A stretch of DNA of 64,000 nucleotides from Methylobacterium sp. CB376 (GTDB lineage: Bacteria > Pseudomonadota > Alphaproteobacteria > Rhizobiales > Beijerinckiaceae): positions 7,045,501 through 7,109,500 of the forward strand of contig NZ_CP121648.1 in assembly GCF_029714205.1 (NCBI RefSeq), in the 5' to 3' direction. A program made the position numbers and the translations under genes. This document shows positions 28,966 to 36,594 of this stretch, piece after piece; positions within the stretch are counted from its first letter, which is position 1, and every line of letters begins with the position of its first letter. The notes beneath the pieces were generated by a model, which saw only the letters and a list, made by a program, of their open reading frames with translations, was not told where the DNA came from and ran no database searches.

Positions 28966-29006
28966 GTGATCCGGGATCCGCTTCGATCAAGCGGATCCCG
29001 GATCAC
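28966..29006. terminator. 18-bp perfect inverted repeat at the end of the YeiH-like gene
   Basis: Arms GTGATCCGGGATCCGCTT (28966-28983) and AAGCGGATCCCGGATCAC (28989-29006) around CGATC. The right arm includes the TGA stop of the membrane protein gene. Very stable hairpin, likely terminator for the minus-strand gene; no T-run. Confidence 0.55.
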
Positions 29007-30070
29007 GCGACCCGCAGCGTCCGGATCAGGATGAGGCTGATCGCCAGCAGGATCGCGAGCGAGGCGGTGACCGCGAGCGTCACGCGGCCGCCCACGCGGG
29101 CCAGCACCCGCAGGTCGACGCCGAGCCCGAGCGCGGCCATCGCCACCACCGTGAGATAGCCCGCGAGGCGGGTCACCGGGCGCGAGGCCGCTTCGGGGAT
29201 CAGGCCGAGCGAGCGCAGGCCCGCCAGCGCCAGGAAGCCCAGGATGAACCAGGGCACGAGCTTGGTGAGGCCGGGGCCGCCGGCGCGCCGCGGCGCCGTC
29301 GCGCCCTCGGCGGGCAGGCGGGCGGCGACGAGCGAGAACAGGACCACGACCGGCCCGAGCATCAGCACCCGCACCAGCTTCACCAGCGTGCCGACCTGGG
29401 TGCTGAGCAGCCCCACCGGCACGGTCGCGGCGAGCACCTGCGGCACCGCGTAGACGGTCAGCCCCGCGAGCACGCCGTACTGGTGCTCGGACAGGCCCGC
29501 GAGCGGGATGAGGAGCGGCAGCCCCAGCACCACCAGCACGCCCAGCACCGCCGTGAAGGCGATCGAGGCGGCCACGTCCTCGGCCTTGGCGCCGATCACC
29601 GGCGCCACCGCGGCGATGGCCGAGTTGCCGCAGATCGCGTTGCCGCAGGCGACCAGGATCGCCATGCGGGCGGGGAGGCCGAGCAGCCGGCAGATCCCGT
29701 AGCCCGCCGACAGGGCCAGCACCACGGTCCCGACGATGCCGGCGAGCAGGGCCGGTCCCGAGGCGACGACCGCCTGCAGGCTGATCGAGGCGCCGAGCAG
29801 GGTGACGGCGACCTCCAGGAGCTGCTTGGCGCTGAAGGCGATGCCGGGGCGGAAGCGCGGGCCCGGCGTCCAGGCGGTGCGCAGCGCGATCCCGATCAGG
29901 ATCGCGACGACGAGGGCCTCGATGTAGGGGTGGCCGAGGCTGGCCTCCTCCCATCCCTGCGCCGCCACCGCCGCCGCCGCGACCGCGAGGCAGAGCGCGA
30001 TCCCGGGAAGCGCGGAGGCGGGCCGATCGCTCCGCGCCGCGCGCACCATGGAGGAGAGTTTCGTCGTCAT
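29003..30070 (-). CDS. YeiH/UPF0324 family inner-membrane protein
   Basis: A 355-residue protein with about ten transmembrane helices. Family hallmarks are FSAKQLLEVAVTLLGASI (about residues 78-95), the conserved GNAICGNSAIAAVAPVI stretch (about 142-158) and VYAVPQVLAAT. UPF0324 members such as E. coli YeiH are uncharacterised putative transporters; some sit near sulfur genes, and here sorAB follow closely, which makes a sulfur-compound role possible but unproven. The ATG at 30070 was chosen; in-frame alternatives are 30169 (adds a charged, non-membrane stretch) and 30049. No clear ribosome site for any. Ends in a strong palindrome. Confidence 0.82.
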   Translation of the reverse strand: MTTKLSSMVRAARSDRPASALPGIALCLAVAAAAVAAQGWEEASLGHPYIEALVVAILIGIALRTAWTPGPRFRPGIAFSAKQLLEVAVTLLGASISLQAVVASGPALLAGIVGTVVLALSAGYGICRLLGLPARMAILVACGNAICGNSAIAAVAPVIGAKAEDVAASIAFTAVLGVLVVLGLPLLIPLAGLSEHQYGVLAGLTVYAVPQVLAATVPVGLLSTQVGTLVKLVRVLMLGPVVVLFSLVAARLPAEGATAPRRAGGPGLTKLVPWFILGFLALAGLRSLGLIPEAASRPVTRLAGYLTVVAMAALGLGVDLRVLARVGGRVTLAVTASLAILLAISLILIRTLRVA

Positions 30071-30204
30071 CGGCGGCTGCGCAGGGCCTGGAGGATCGAT
30101 ATTCTGCAAAACCGGGGAGAAGGGGACGATCCTCCTCCGCGGCGCCGCGACTTTGGAAGACGCGTCCATTGCCCGGAGGGCGCCCGGGCGCGACAGTGCC
30201 GCCC

Positions 30205-30447
30205 ATGACGAGCAGGAACCCGGCCGCGCGCGCCGTCACCTTCGATGCCTACGGCGAGCCGCTGGAGAGCGGGCGGGAGCCCGCTCCCCCGGCGGGGGAC
30301 CGGCGGGCCCGCACGGCCGCGGCCGCCCTGTTCTGGACGCTCGCCCTGGCGCTGGTGGCGGCCCGCATCTGCGTCGCTCCGGCGCCCGAGGCGCGGACCG
30401 CCGCGTCGGCGCGGGCGCATCTCGCGGATCTGGTCTCGGCTCCCTGA
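30205..30447 (+). CDS. small single-span membrane protein, hypothetical
   Basis: An 80-residue protein, divergent from the YeiH-like gene. A charged, Pro-rich N-terminal half (residues 1-45) precedes one transmembrane helix (about 47-66, AAAALFWTLALALVAARICV) and a short C-terminal tail. Unrecognised. ATG 30205 is chosen over 30169 because it shortens the upstream overlap with the minus-strand promoter area. Support is coding-like base use only. Confidence 0.45.
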   Translation: MTSRNPAARAVTFDAYGEPLESGREPAPPAGDRRARTAAAALFWTLALALVAARICVAPAPEARTAASARAHLADLVSAP

Positions 30448-30500
30448 GCGGACCGGGCCGCGGGCCCGGCCGGCTGAGCGGTCGCATCGCATCACGACGA

Positions 30501-30818
30501 TCAGTACACCGCGGCGAGGTAGGCGGCGATCGCCTTGGCGTCGGCCTCGTCGATCGGGGCGCGGTAGACCTTGATCATCTTGGTCACCTCCGCGTCCCAG
30601 AAGGCGCGACCCTTCCCGGGCGGCTGCATGGCGAGGTAATCGGGCGAGTGGCAGGTGAGGCAGTTCGCCTGCGCGGCCGAGAAGCCGGGCTCGGGCCCGG
30701 GGCGCAGCGCGGCGGCGCCCTCGGGCAGCGCGTAGGTTCGGGGCGCCGCCCGGGCCGCCCCGAGGGCGATCGTGAGGGCGGCGAGGGCGAGGAGCGCGGA
30801 GCGCGGTATCGTGGGCAT
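30501..30818 (-). CDS. sorB: sulfite dehydrogenase cytochrome c subunit SorB
   Basis: A 105-residue periplasmic c-type cytochrome. Signal peptide residues 1-24, single haem site CLTCH (Cys53, Cys56, His57), probable axial Met64 in DYLAMQPPGKG, and a C-terminal helix KAIAAYLAAVY. Small size and position 15 bases after sorA fit SorB of the SorAB sulfite:cytochrome c oxidoreductase, which passes electrons from the SorA molybdenum centre to the respiratory chain. Transcribed as a two-gene operon with sorA. Confidence 0.85.
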   Translation of the reverse strand: MPTIPRSALLALAALTIALGAARAAPRTYALPEGAAALRPGPEPGFSAAQANCLTCHSPDYLAMQPPGKGRAFWDAEVTKMIKVYRAPIDEADAKAIAAYLAAVY

Positions 30819-30833
30819 CGTTGGGCCTCTCCC

Positions 30834-32039
30834 TCAGGCGGCGCGCACGCGGACCGTCTCGACGACGTTGCGCAGGTAGCCGGCCGGATTCCACAGCGGG
30901 TCGAGGGGTTGCGACTGCCCGGCCCGGTTGGTGGCGCGCACCCGCACGGCGTGCGCCCCCGGGGTGAGGTCGACCCGCAAGGTCCAGGGGCGGAAGGAGT
31001 AGCGGCCGAGATCCTCGCCGAGTTCGGCGCGGGTCCAGGTCCGCCCGTCATCGGTGGAGACCGCCACCTCGGCGATGCCCTCGCCGCCGTCGAAGGCGAT
31101 GCCGCGCAGCGGCGTCTCGCCCGCCGGCAGGGTCGCCCCGTCGGCGAGGTTGGTGACGAACGAGCGGACGGTGAAGCGGCCGATCGGCACCGTCGCCTTC
31201 GGGGCCTCGCCCGGCTCCGTGCAGGCGCAGGAATTGGCCGGGATCCGGTAGGCGGAGGTCATCCAGAACCCCTCGAAGGGCTTGTCCAGGACCGTGATCG
31301 CGCTCAGGTGCTTGACCCAGTAGGTGCCGTAATAGCCCGGCACGACGAGGCGCAGCGGGTAGCCGTTGAGCCAGGGCAGGTCCTCGCCGTTCATGGCGTA
31401 GGCCAGCATCACCTCGCCGTCCCGGGCGTGGTCGAGGGTGAGCGCCTTCACGAAGTCGGGCGTCTCCGGGATCACCGGCCCGTCGAGCCCGTCGAAGGCG
31501 ACCTGCACGGCCCCGCGCCGCAGGCCCGCCTTGTCGAGGACGGTCCGCAGCGGAACGCCGGTCCAGCGGGCATTGCCCATGGCGCCGTTGGCGAGCTGCC
31601 CGCCCGCGACCCGCGGCGCGAAGAAGCCCCGCGAATTCCCCGAGCACTGGTTGACCGCGACGATCTCGCTGGCCGGCAGCGCCCGGATCTCGGCGAGCGA
31701 CAGGGCGAGCGGCGTCTCGACATGGCCCTTCACCTCCAGGCGGTAGCGCTCGGGGTCGATGGCGACCGGTATGTCGGCGAGGTGGTAGCGCACGAAGAAC
31801 GCGTCGTTCGGGGTGATCACGCCCTCGTCGAAGACCCGGAACGGGGTCTCCAGCTGCGGCGGGCGGCTCGTCATCTGCAGGAGCGGGCGCTTGCCCGGAT
31901 AGGCGACGAGGGGGCGCTCGCCGTTGCCGAAGGGCAGCGTCGCGATCTCCTCGGCCGCGGCGCGCCAGGGGGCGCTCGCGAGCGCCGCGCCGGCGAGGAC
32001 GCCGCGCTGCAGAAAGGCCCGTCGGTCGCGGTCAACCAT
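30834..32039 (-). CDS. sorA: sulfite dehydrogenase molybdopterin subunit SorA
   Basis: A 401-residue periplasmic sulfite oxidase. The N-terminus has a twin-arginine export signal (DRRAFLQRG, residues 5-13). The catalytic molybdopterin domain contains the Mo-ligand Cys132 in VNQCSGNSRG and conserved YRLEVKGHVETP and PWLNGYPLRLVVPGYYG motifs; an immunoglobulin-like Mo-Co oxidoreductase dimerisation domain follows (about 285-395). There is no cytochrome b5 domain, as expected for the bacterial SorAB type. It oxidises toxic sulfite to sulfate, with sorB carrying the electrons away. The next minus-strand gene upstream is a sulfolactate dehydrogenase-like enzyme, a possible source of sulfonate-derived sulfite. 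Confidence 0.9.
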   Translation of the reverse strand: MVDRDRRAFLQRGVLAGAALASAPWRAAAEEIATLPFGNGERPLVAYPGKRPLLQMTSRPPQLETPFRVFDEGVITPNDAFFVRYHLADIPVAIDPERYRLEVKGHVETPLALSLAEIRALPASEIVAVNQCSGNSRGFFAPRVAGGQLANGAMGNARWTGVPLRTVLDKAGLRRGAVQVAFDGLDGPVIPETPDFVKALTLDHARDGEVMLAYAMNGEDLPWLNGYPLRLVVPGYYGTYWVKHLSAITVLDKPFEGFWMTSAYRIPANSCACTEPGEAPKATVPIGRFTVRSFVTNLADGATLPAGETPLRGIAFDGGEGIAEVAVSTDDGRTWTRAELGEDLGRYSFRPWTLRVDLTPGAHAVRVRATNRAGQSQPLDPLWNPAGYLRNVVETVRVRAA

Positions 32040-32212
32040 GGCGTCTCCTCCGTTGTCGGTGCCTCGCCCTCTGCGGAGCGTGGGAGAAATACACTGCCGT
32101 CGCGGCGTTCAGGAGAGCACGGTTCTGCGATTCGGAGGTTTCTTGGAAGATGCGCCCCCCGATCGGGCGCTCGGGCGCGACCGGCCGGCCCGCGCCGAGG
32201 CGCGCCGGCGGC

Positions 32213-33151
32213 TCACCCGCCCGTCAGGTGCCGGCGGACGGCGCGCGCCGTGACGGCGGAGACCCGGATATTCGACTCGACCGTCACGCCCGCGATGTGG
32301 GGGGTCAGGATCAGGTTCGGCACGTCGCGGAACAGGGCGCCGGCCGCGGCATCGACGGGCTCCGCCGCGAAGACGTCGAGGGCCGCGCCGCCGAGCCGCC
32401 CCGCGCGCAGGGCCGCCGCCAGCGCCGCCCCGTCCACGACGCCGCCGCGGGCCGCGTTGATGAGGACCGACCCCGGCCGCATGCGGGCGATCTCGGCCGC
32501 GCCGATCATGCCGCGCGTCTCGGGCGTCAGCGGCACGTGCAGCGACAGCACGTCGCTCTGCGCCAGGAGGTCGTCCAGGGAGAGGCGCGCGACGGGTCCG
32601 GAGGCGGGGTTCCAGGCCGGGTCCTGCGCCGCGAGGTGCGGGTCGAAGGCGGCGAGCGCCATGCCGAGGGCGGCGGCGCGGCGGGCGGTCTCGCGGGCGA
32701 TGGCGCCGAATCCGACGAGGCCGAGCCGCTTGCCCGCGATCTCGCGCCCCATGAGCGCGGCGCGGGGCCATGCCCCGGCGGCGACGGCCGCGCTCGCCCC
32801 GTAGGCGCCGCGCAGCAGCAGCAGCGCGGCCGCGATCACGTACTCGGCCACCGCCCCGTCATTGGCCCCCGTCGCCGGATAGACCGCGATCCCGCGCGCC
32901 CGGCAGGCGTCGAGGTCGATATTGTCGAGCCCGACCCCGAGCCGCCCGACCGCCCTCAGCTTCGGGGCCGCCGCCAGCAGGTCGCCGCGCAGCTCGGTCC
33001 GGTTGCGCACGATCACCGCATCCGCGTCGGCGAGCGCCGCCCTCAGCGCCTCCGGCCGGTCCACGAGGCCCGGATCGTACAGGGTGTCGAGGCCGGACAG
33101 TTCCGCGGCGATCGCCGCCTCGTCCATGAATTCGCTGATGACGACCTTCAT
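32213..33151 (-). CDS. D-2-hydroxyacid dehydrogenase, likely (S)-sulfolactate dehydrogenase-like
   Basis: A 312-residue NAD-dependent dehydrogenase of the D-isomer-specific 2-hydroxyacid family. The Rossmann motif GLVGFGAIARETA is at about 143-155, and the catalytic Arg, Glu and His lie in NAARGG, FAAEPVD and LTPHIAG. The start VISEFMDEAAI and GRLGVGLDNIDL recall SlcC, the (S)-sulfolactate dehydrogenase of sulfonate catabolism; this is from memory, not an alignment. Being next to sulfite dehydrogenase genes supports a sulfonate role, since desulfonation releases sulfite, but no sulfolyase gene is in the window. GCAGGA precedes ATG 33151. Phosphoglycerate dehydrogenase is less likely: there is no ACT domain. 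Confidence 0.8.
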   Translation of the reverse strand: MKVVISEFMDEAAIAAELSGLDTLYDPGLVDRPEALRAALADADAVIVRNRTELRGDLLAAAPKLRAVGRLGVGLDNIDLDACRARGIAVYPATGANDGAVAEYVIAAALLLLRGAYGASAAVAAGAWPRAALMGREIAGKRLGLVGFGAIARETARRAAALGMALAAFDPHLAAQDPAWNPASGPVARLSLDDLLAQSDVLSLHVPLTPETRGMIGAAEIARMRPGSVLINAARGGVVDGAALAAALRAGRLGGAALDVFAAEPVDAAAGALFRDVPNLILTPHIAGVTVESNIRVSAVTARAVRRHLTGG

Positions 33152-33439
33152 TGTCCTGCGGCTTCGAGGCGCGCCCGTCCGGGGCGCGCATGCGGGAGGG
33201 GCGGGGCCGCCCTGCCTATCGCGATCCGGGCCGGGCATAAAGGCGTCGCGTCCCTCGCGCGCCCTCGAAGCCGCCCGCCGTCGCCCGCCCGGTCGCGCGG
33301 CCGGGGAGGGGGTCGTGCCCGAACGCCGTCGCCCGATCGGGTCGACCCCGCGCGGCCGGCACGTGTTAGGGAAACGTCACCGAGGCGAGCTAGAGCGGCG
33401 CCGGACGGCGTGGTGCGCGCCGCACCAGGGGAAGCTTCG

Positions 33440-35269
33440 ATGCGTTCACGTCTTCTCGCCCTCGCAGCCAGCGTCGCCCTCTCCGGTGCCGCCGACGCCG
33501 CCACCGTCATGCCGCTCGACCGCGCCACCATCCTGGTCGGCTCGCCCTTCGACTTCAAGGTCGAGTTCGAGGCCAAGGTGAAGGCGGACGAGGTCAGGAT
33601 CACCGTCAACGGCGAGGATTACCGGACGGCCCTCGGCGCGGGCACCGGCTTCGTCGAGGTCGAGACGGACAAGGACGGCAAGGAGCTCGGCTCGGCCGTG
33701 CTCCTGCGCGGGGTCAGGATCGCCAAGCCCGGCCGCTACACGGTGGAGGCGACGGCCGGCAACGACCGCTGGAGCGTGACCTGGGAAGTCTTCGGCACCG
33801 CCGACGCGCCCAAGGCCAGGAACATCATCTTCCTGCTCGGCGACGGGCTGTCGGTCGCCCATCGCACCGCCGCGCGCCTGATGGCCAAGGGCATGACCGG
33901 GGGCAAGGCCAACGGCCGCCTCGCCATGGACGATCTCGACCGCATGGCCTTCATCGGCACCTCGGCCACCGACGCGGTCGCCACCGACAGCGCCAACACG
34001 ATGTCGGCCTACATGACCGGCCACAAGACGGCGGTGAACGCCCTCGGCGTCTACGCCGACCGCACGCCCGCCTCCCTCGACGACCCCCGGGTGGAGACCT
34101 TCGCGGAGGCGGTCCGGCGCCAGACGCGGAAATCCGTCGGCCTCGTGGTCACCTCGGAGATCGAGGACGCGACCCCGGCCGCCGTCGTGGCGCATACCCG
34201 CCGCCGCGCCGACAAGGCCGAGATCGTCGAGATGCTCTTTTCCGTGAAGCCGGAGGTGATCCTCGGCGGCGGCTCGGCCTATTTCCTGCCGAGGGCCGTG
34301 CCGGGCTCGAAGCGCCGGGACGACAAGGACTTCATCGCGCTGTTCCGGGAGGCCGGCTACGCGCTCGCCACCGACCGGGACGAGCTCCAGGCGATCGCCG
34401 GCCGCGACCGGCTGCTCGGCCTGTTCCACCCGGGCAACCTCGACTACGCGCTCGACCGGATGCAGCTCAAGAAGGGCACGGTCGGCAAGTTCCCCAGGCA
34501 GCCCGGCCTCGTCGAGATGACCAGGGCCGCGCTGGACAGCCTGTCCAGGAATCCGGACGGCTTCTTCCTGATGGTGGAGGGGTCCTGCATCGACAAGGCG
34601 AGCCACCCGCTCGACTGGGAGCGGGCGGTCTTCGACACGATCGAGTTCGACCAGGCCGTCGCGGTGGCGCGCCAGTTCCAGGCCGCCCATCCCGACACGC
34701 TCGTCGTCGTGACCGGCGACCACACCCACGGCATGTCGGTGATCGGCACCATCAACGACGACCTGCCGGGCGACGAGATGCGCGAGAAGGTCGGCACCTA
34801 CGCGGCCGCCGGCTTCCCGAACTACGAGGACAGGGACGGCGACGGCTATCCCGACCGCGTCGACGTCTCGCGCCGCCTCGCCCTGTTCGGCACCAACGGC
34901 CCCGACCATTACGAGACCTTCCGGCCCAAGCTCGACGGCCCGTTCGAGCCGGCGCTGAAGACCCAGGGCGGCACCTACGTCGCCAACGACAAGTACAAGG
35001 ACGTGCCCGGCGCGGTCCTGGTCAAGGGCAACATCCCCAAGGACGAGGAATCGGGCGTCCACGCGGTCGACGACGTGGTGCTGCAGGCGGCCGGCCCCGG
35101 CGCCGAAGGCTTCAAGGGCTACATGGAGGAGAGCGACGTCTACCGGGTGCTGGCGGACGCCTTCGCCCTCGGCGCCACGAGGACGGTGGCCAATTCGCCG
35201 GCAGGCCAGGCTTCGGCAGGCGAGGCTTCGGCAGGCAAGGCGTCGGCAGGCAAGACGCCAAGCAAGTAG
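33440..35269 (+). CDS. secreted alkaline phosphatase (PhoA-type fold)
   Basis: A 609-residue exported protein. The signal peptide is residues 1-20; then an Ig-like domain (about 22-120) and an alkaline phosphatase catalytic domain. The metal site starts at LLGDGLS (Asp135), the nucleophile is Ser184 in the TDSANTMSAYMTG motif, and VVVTGDHTHG supplies late metal ligands. DRDGDGYPD near residue 470 resembles a calcium-binding loop. It releases phosphate from organic esters in the periplasm or outside. The C-terminus is a degenerate repeat tail, AGxAS four times. Upstream, 33152-33439 contains no supported gene; GGGGAAG precedes ATG by 6 bases. No Pho box was recognised. Confidence 0.87.
   Translation: MRSRLLALAASVALSGAADAATVMPLDRATILVGSPFDFKVEFEAKVKADEVRITVNGEDYRTALGAGTGFVEVETDKDGKELGSAVLLRGVRIAKPGRYTVEATAGNDRWSVTWEVFGTADAPKARNIIFLLGDGLSVAHRTAARLMAKGMTGGKANGRLAMDDLDRMAFIGTSATDAVATDSANTMSAYMTGHKTAVNALGVYADRTPASLDDPRVETFAEAVRRQTRKSVGLVVTSEIEDATPAAVVAHTRRRADKAEIVEMLFSVKPEVILGGGSAYFLPRAVPGSKRRDDKDFIALFREAGYALATDRDELQAIAGRDRLLGLFHPGNLDYALDRMQLKKGTVGKFPRQPGLVEMTRAALDSLSRNPDGFFLMVEGSCIDKASHPLDWERAVFDTIEFDQAVAVARQFQAAHPDTLVVVTGDHTHGMSVIGTINDDLPGDEMREKVGTYAAAGFPNYEDRDGDGYPDRVDVSRRLALFGTNGPDHYETFRPKLDGPFEPALKTQGGTYVANDKYKDVPGAVLVKGNIPKDEESGVHAVDDVVLQAAGPGAEGFKGYMEESDVYRVLADAFALGATRTVANSPAGQASAGEASAGKASAGKTPSK
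35201..35260. repeat. four 15-bp tandem units in the phosphatase C-terminus
   Basis: Units start at 35201, 35216, 35231 and 35246, each beginning GCAGGC and coding AGQAS, AGEAS, AGKAS and AGKTP. Length is a multiple of three, so copy-number change would keep the frame. The tail has no known function. Confidence 0.85.
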
Positions 35270-35296
35270 CCGCCACGATCGCCGCATCGGGCAGCC

Positions 35297-35770
35297 ATGG
35301 CCGCGACCTCCCTCGTCATCGACCGCCGCCGGCTTCTGACCGGGGCGGTTCCGGCCGCCGCGCTGCTCGCGGCGCGTCCGGCCCGCGCCGCCGCGGCCAG
35401 CCTCACCTTCGAGGAGCTCTACGGGACGATCGGCGTGCTCGGCCTCGCCTTCTCCGACAAGGTCAAGGCCCTGGCCGGGCAGGAGGTCGCCATGCGGGGC
35501 TTCATGGCGCCGCCGCTCAAGGCCGAGGCGGCCTTCTTCGTGCTGACCGCGATCCCGATGGCGCTGTGCCCGTTCTGCTCCTCGGACGCCGACTGGCCGA
35601 ACGACATCGTCGTCGTCTACCTCGACCGCAAGCAGACTTTCGCGCCGCCCGCCACGCTGATCGAGGTGACCGGGCGGCTGGAGGTCGGCTCCTGGACCGA
35701 CCCCGAGAGCGGCTTCGTCAGCCTGATCCGGCTGACCCACGGCCGCTTCGCGGTCGTCGGGAGGCTGTGA
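35297..35770 (+). CDS. DUF3299-like periplasmic protein, partner of the ABC transporter
   Basis: A 157-residue exported protein with a twin-arginine-like signal (DRRRLLTG, residues 9-16, cleavage after ARA). The mature part resembles DUF3299: GQEVAMRGFMAPP, then a CPFCSSDADWPNDIVVVYL segment whose CxxC may bind metal or form a disulfide. In other bacteria, DUF3299 genes sit in operons with an ABC ATPase and permease linked to zinc; that is known of the wider family and only inferred here. The stop overlaps the ATPase start by one base. Confidence 0.75.
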   Translation: MAATSLVIDRRRLLTGAVPAAALLAARPARAAAASLTFEELYGTIGVLGLAFSDKVKALAGQEVAMRGFMAPPLKAEAAFFVLTAIPMALCPFCSSDADWPNDIVVVYLDRKQTFAPPATLIEVTGRLEVGSWTDPESGFVSLIRLTHGRFAVVGRL

Positions 35771-36594
35771 TGGCCGGCACACCACCTGTCCGCGGTCCAT
35801 CACAGCCTTTGGCCATGCTCGCCCTGCGGATCAGCGACCTGTCGGTCTCCTTCCCGGGTCTCGCCGCGCCGGCCCTGGCGATCGAGCGCCTCGGCCTCGC
35901 GGCCGGCGCGCGCGTCGCCGTCACGGGGGCTTCGGGCTCGGGCAAGAGCACCTTCGTCAACCTGATCACGGGCCTCGCCCGGCCGGATCGCGGCCAGATC
36001 CAGTGGGGCGAGACCGACATCGCCGCCCTGCCGGAGGCGCGCCGCGACCGCTGGCGGGCCGAGACGGTCGGGCTCGTCATGCAGGATTTCCACCTGTTCC
36101 CGGGGCTCTCGGCCCTCGACAACGTGCTCCTGCCGGCCCGGCTCTCCGGTGCGGGGAATGCGGCGACGAGGGCGCGCGCCGCCGATCTCCTCGACCGGGT
36201 CGGCCTCGCCCGCCCCGGGCAGGACGTCGCCACCCTGTCGCGCGGGGAGATGCAGCGCGTGGCAGTGGCGCGGGCCCTGCTGCGCCGGCCGGGCCTCCTC
36301 GTCGCCGACGAGCCGACCGCGAGCCTCGACCCGGAGGCGGGTGCGGCGGTGGGCGCCCTGCTCCTCGACCTCGCGCGGAGCGAGGGGGCGACCCTGATCG
36401 TGGTGAGCCACGACGAGCGGCTGACGGAGCGGCTCGACCGCCGCATCCGCCTCGCGGCCGGCCGGATCGCCGCCGACACGGGGGCCGAGCCGGGCGCCGC
36501 GGGAGCAGCCGAACCCGGTGCGGCCGAAGCGGGCGGGCCCGGCACGGCCGCCGCGGGCGGGCCCGGCACGGCCGCCGCGGGAGCGATGCCGTGA
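35770..36594 (+). CDS. ABC transporter ATP-binding protein (LolD/MacB-like)
   Basis: A 274-residue ATPase. Walker A is GASGSGKST, the Q-loop is VMQDFHL, the signature is LSRGEMQR (slightly unusual, normally LSGGQ), Walker B is LLVADEPTAS and the switch His is in VVSHDE. The C-terminal ~40 residues are a Gly/Ala/Pro repeat tail with two nearly identical copies of AAAGGPGT-type sequence. It pairs with the permease encoded next (GTGA overlap) and with the DUF3299-like protein before it. ATG 35770 has GGGAGG upstream; ATG 35815 is an alternative that starts nearer the domain. Confidence 0.88.
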   Translation: MAGTPPVRGPSQPLAMLALRISDLSVSFPGLAAPALAIERLGLAAGARVAVTGASGSGKSTFVNLITGLARPDRGQIQWGETDIAALPEARRDRWRAETVGLVMQDFHLFPGLSALDNVLLPARLSGAGNAATRARAADLLDRVGLARPGQDVATLSRGEMQRVAVARALLRRPGLLVADEPTASLDPEAGAAVGALLLDLARSEGATLIVVSHDERLTERLDRRIRLAAGRIAADTGAEPGAAGAAEPGAAEAGGPGTAAAGGPGTAAAGAMP

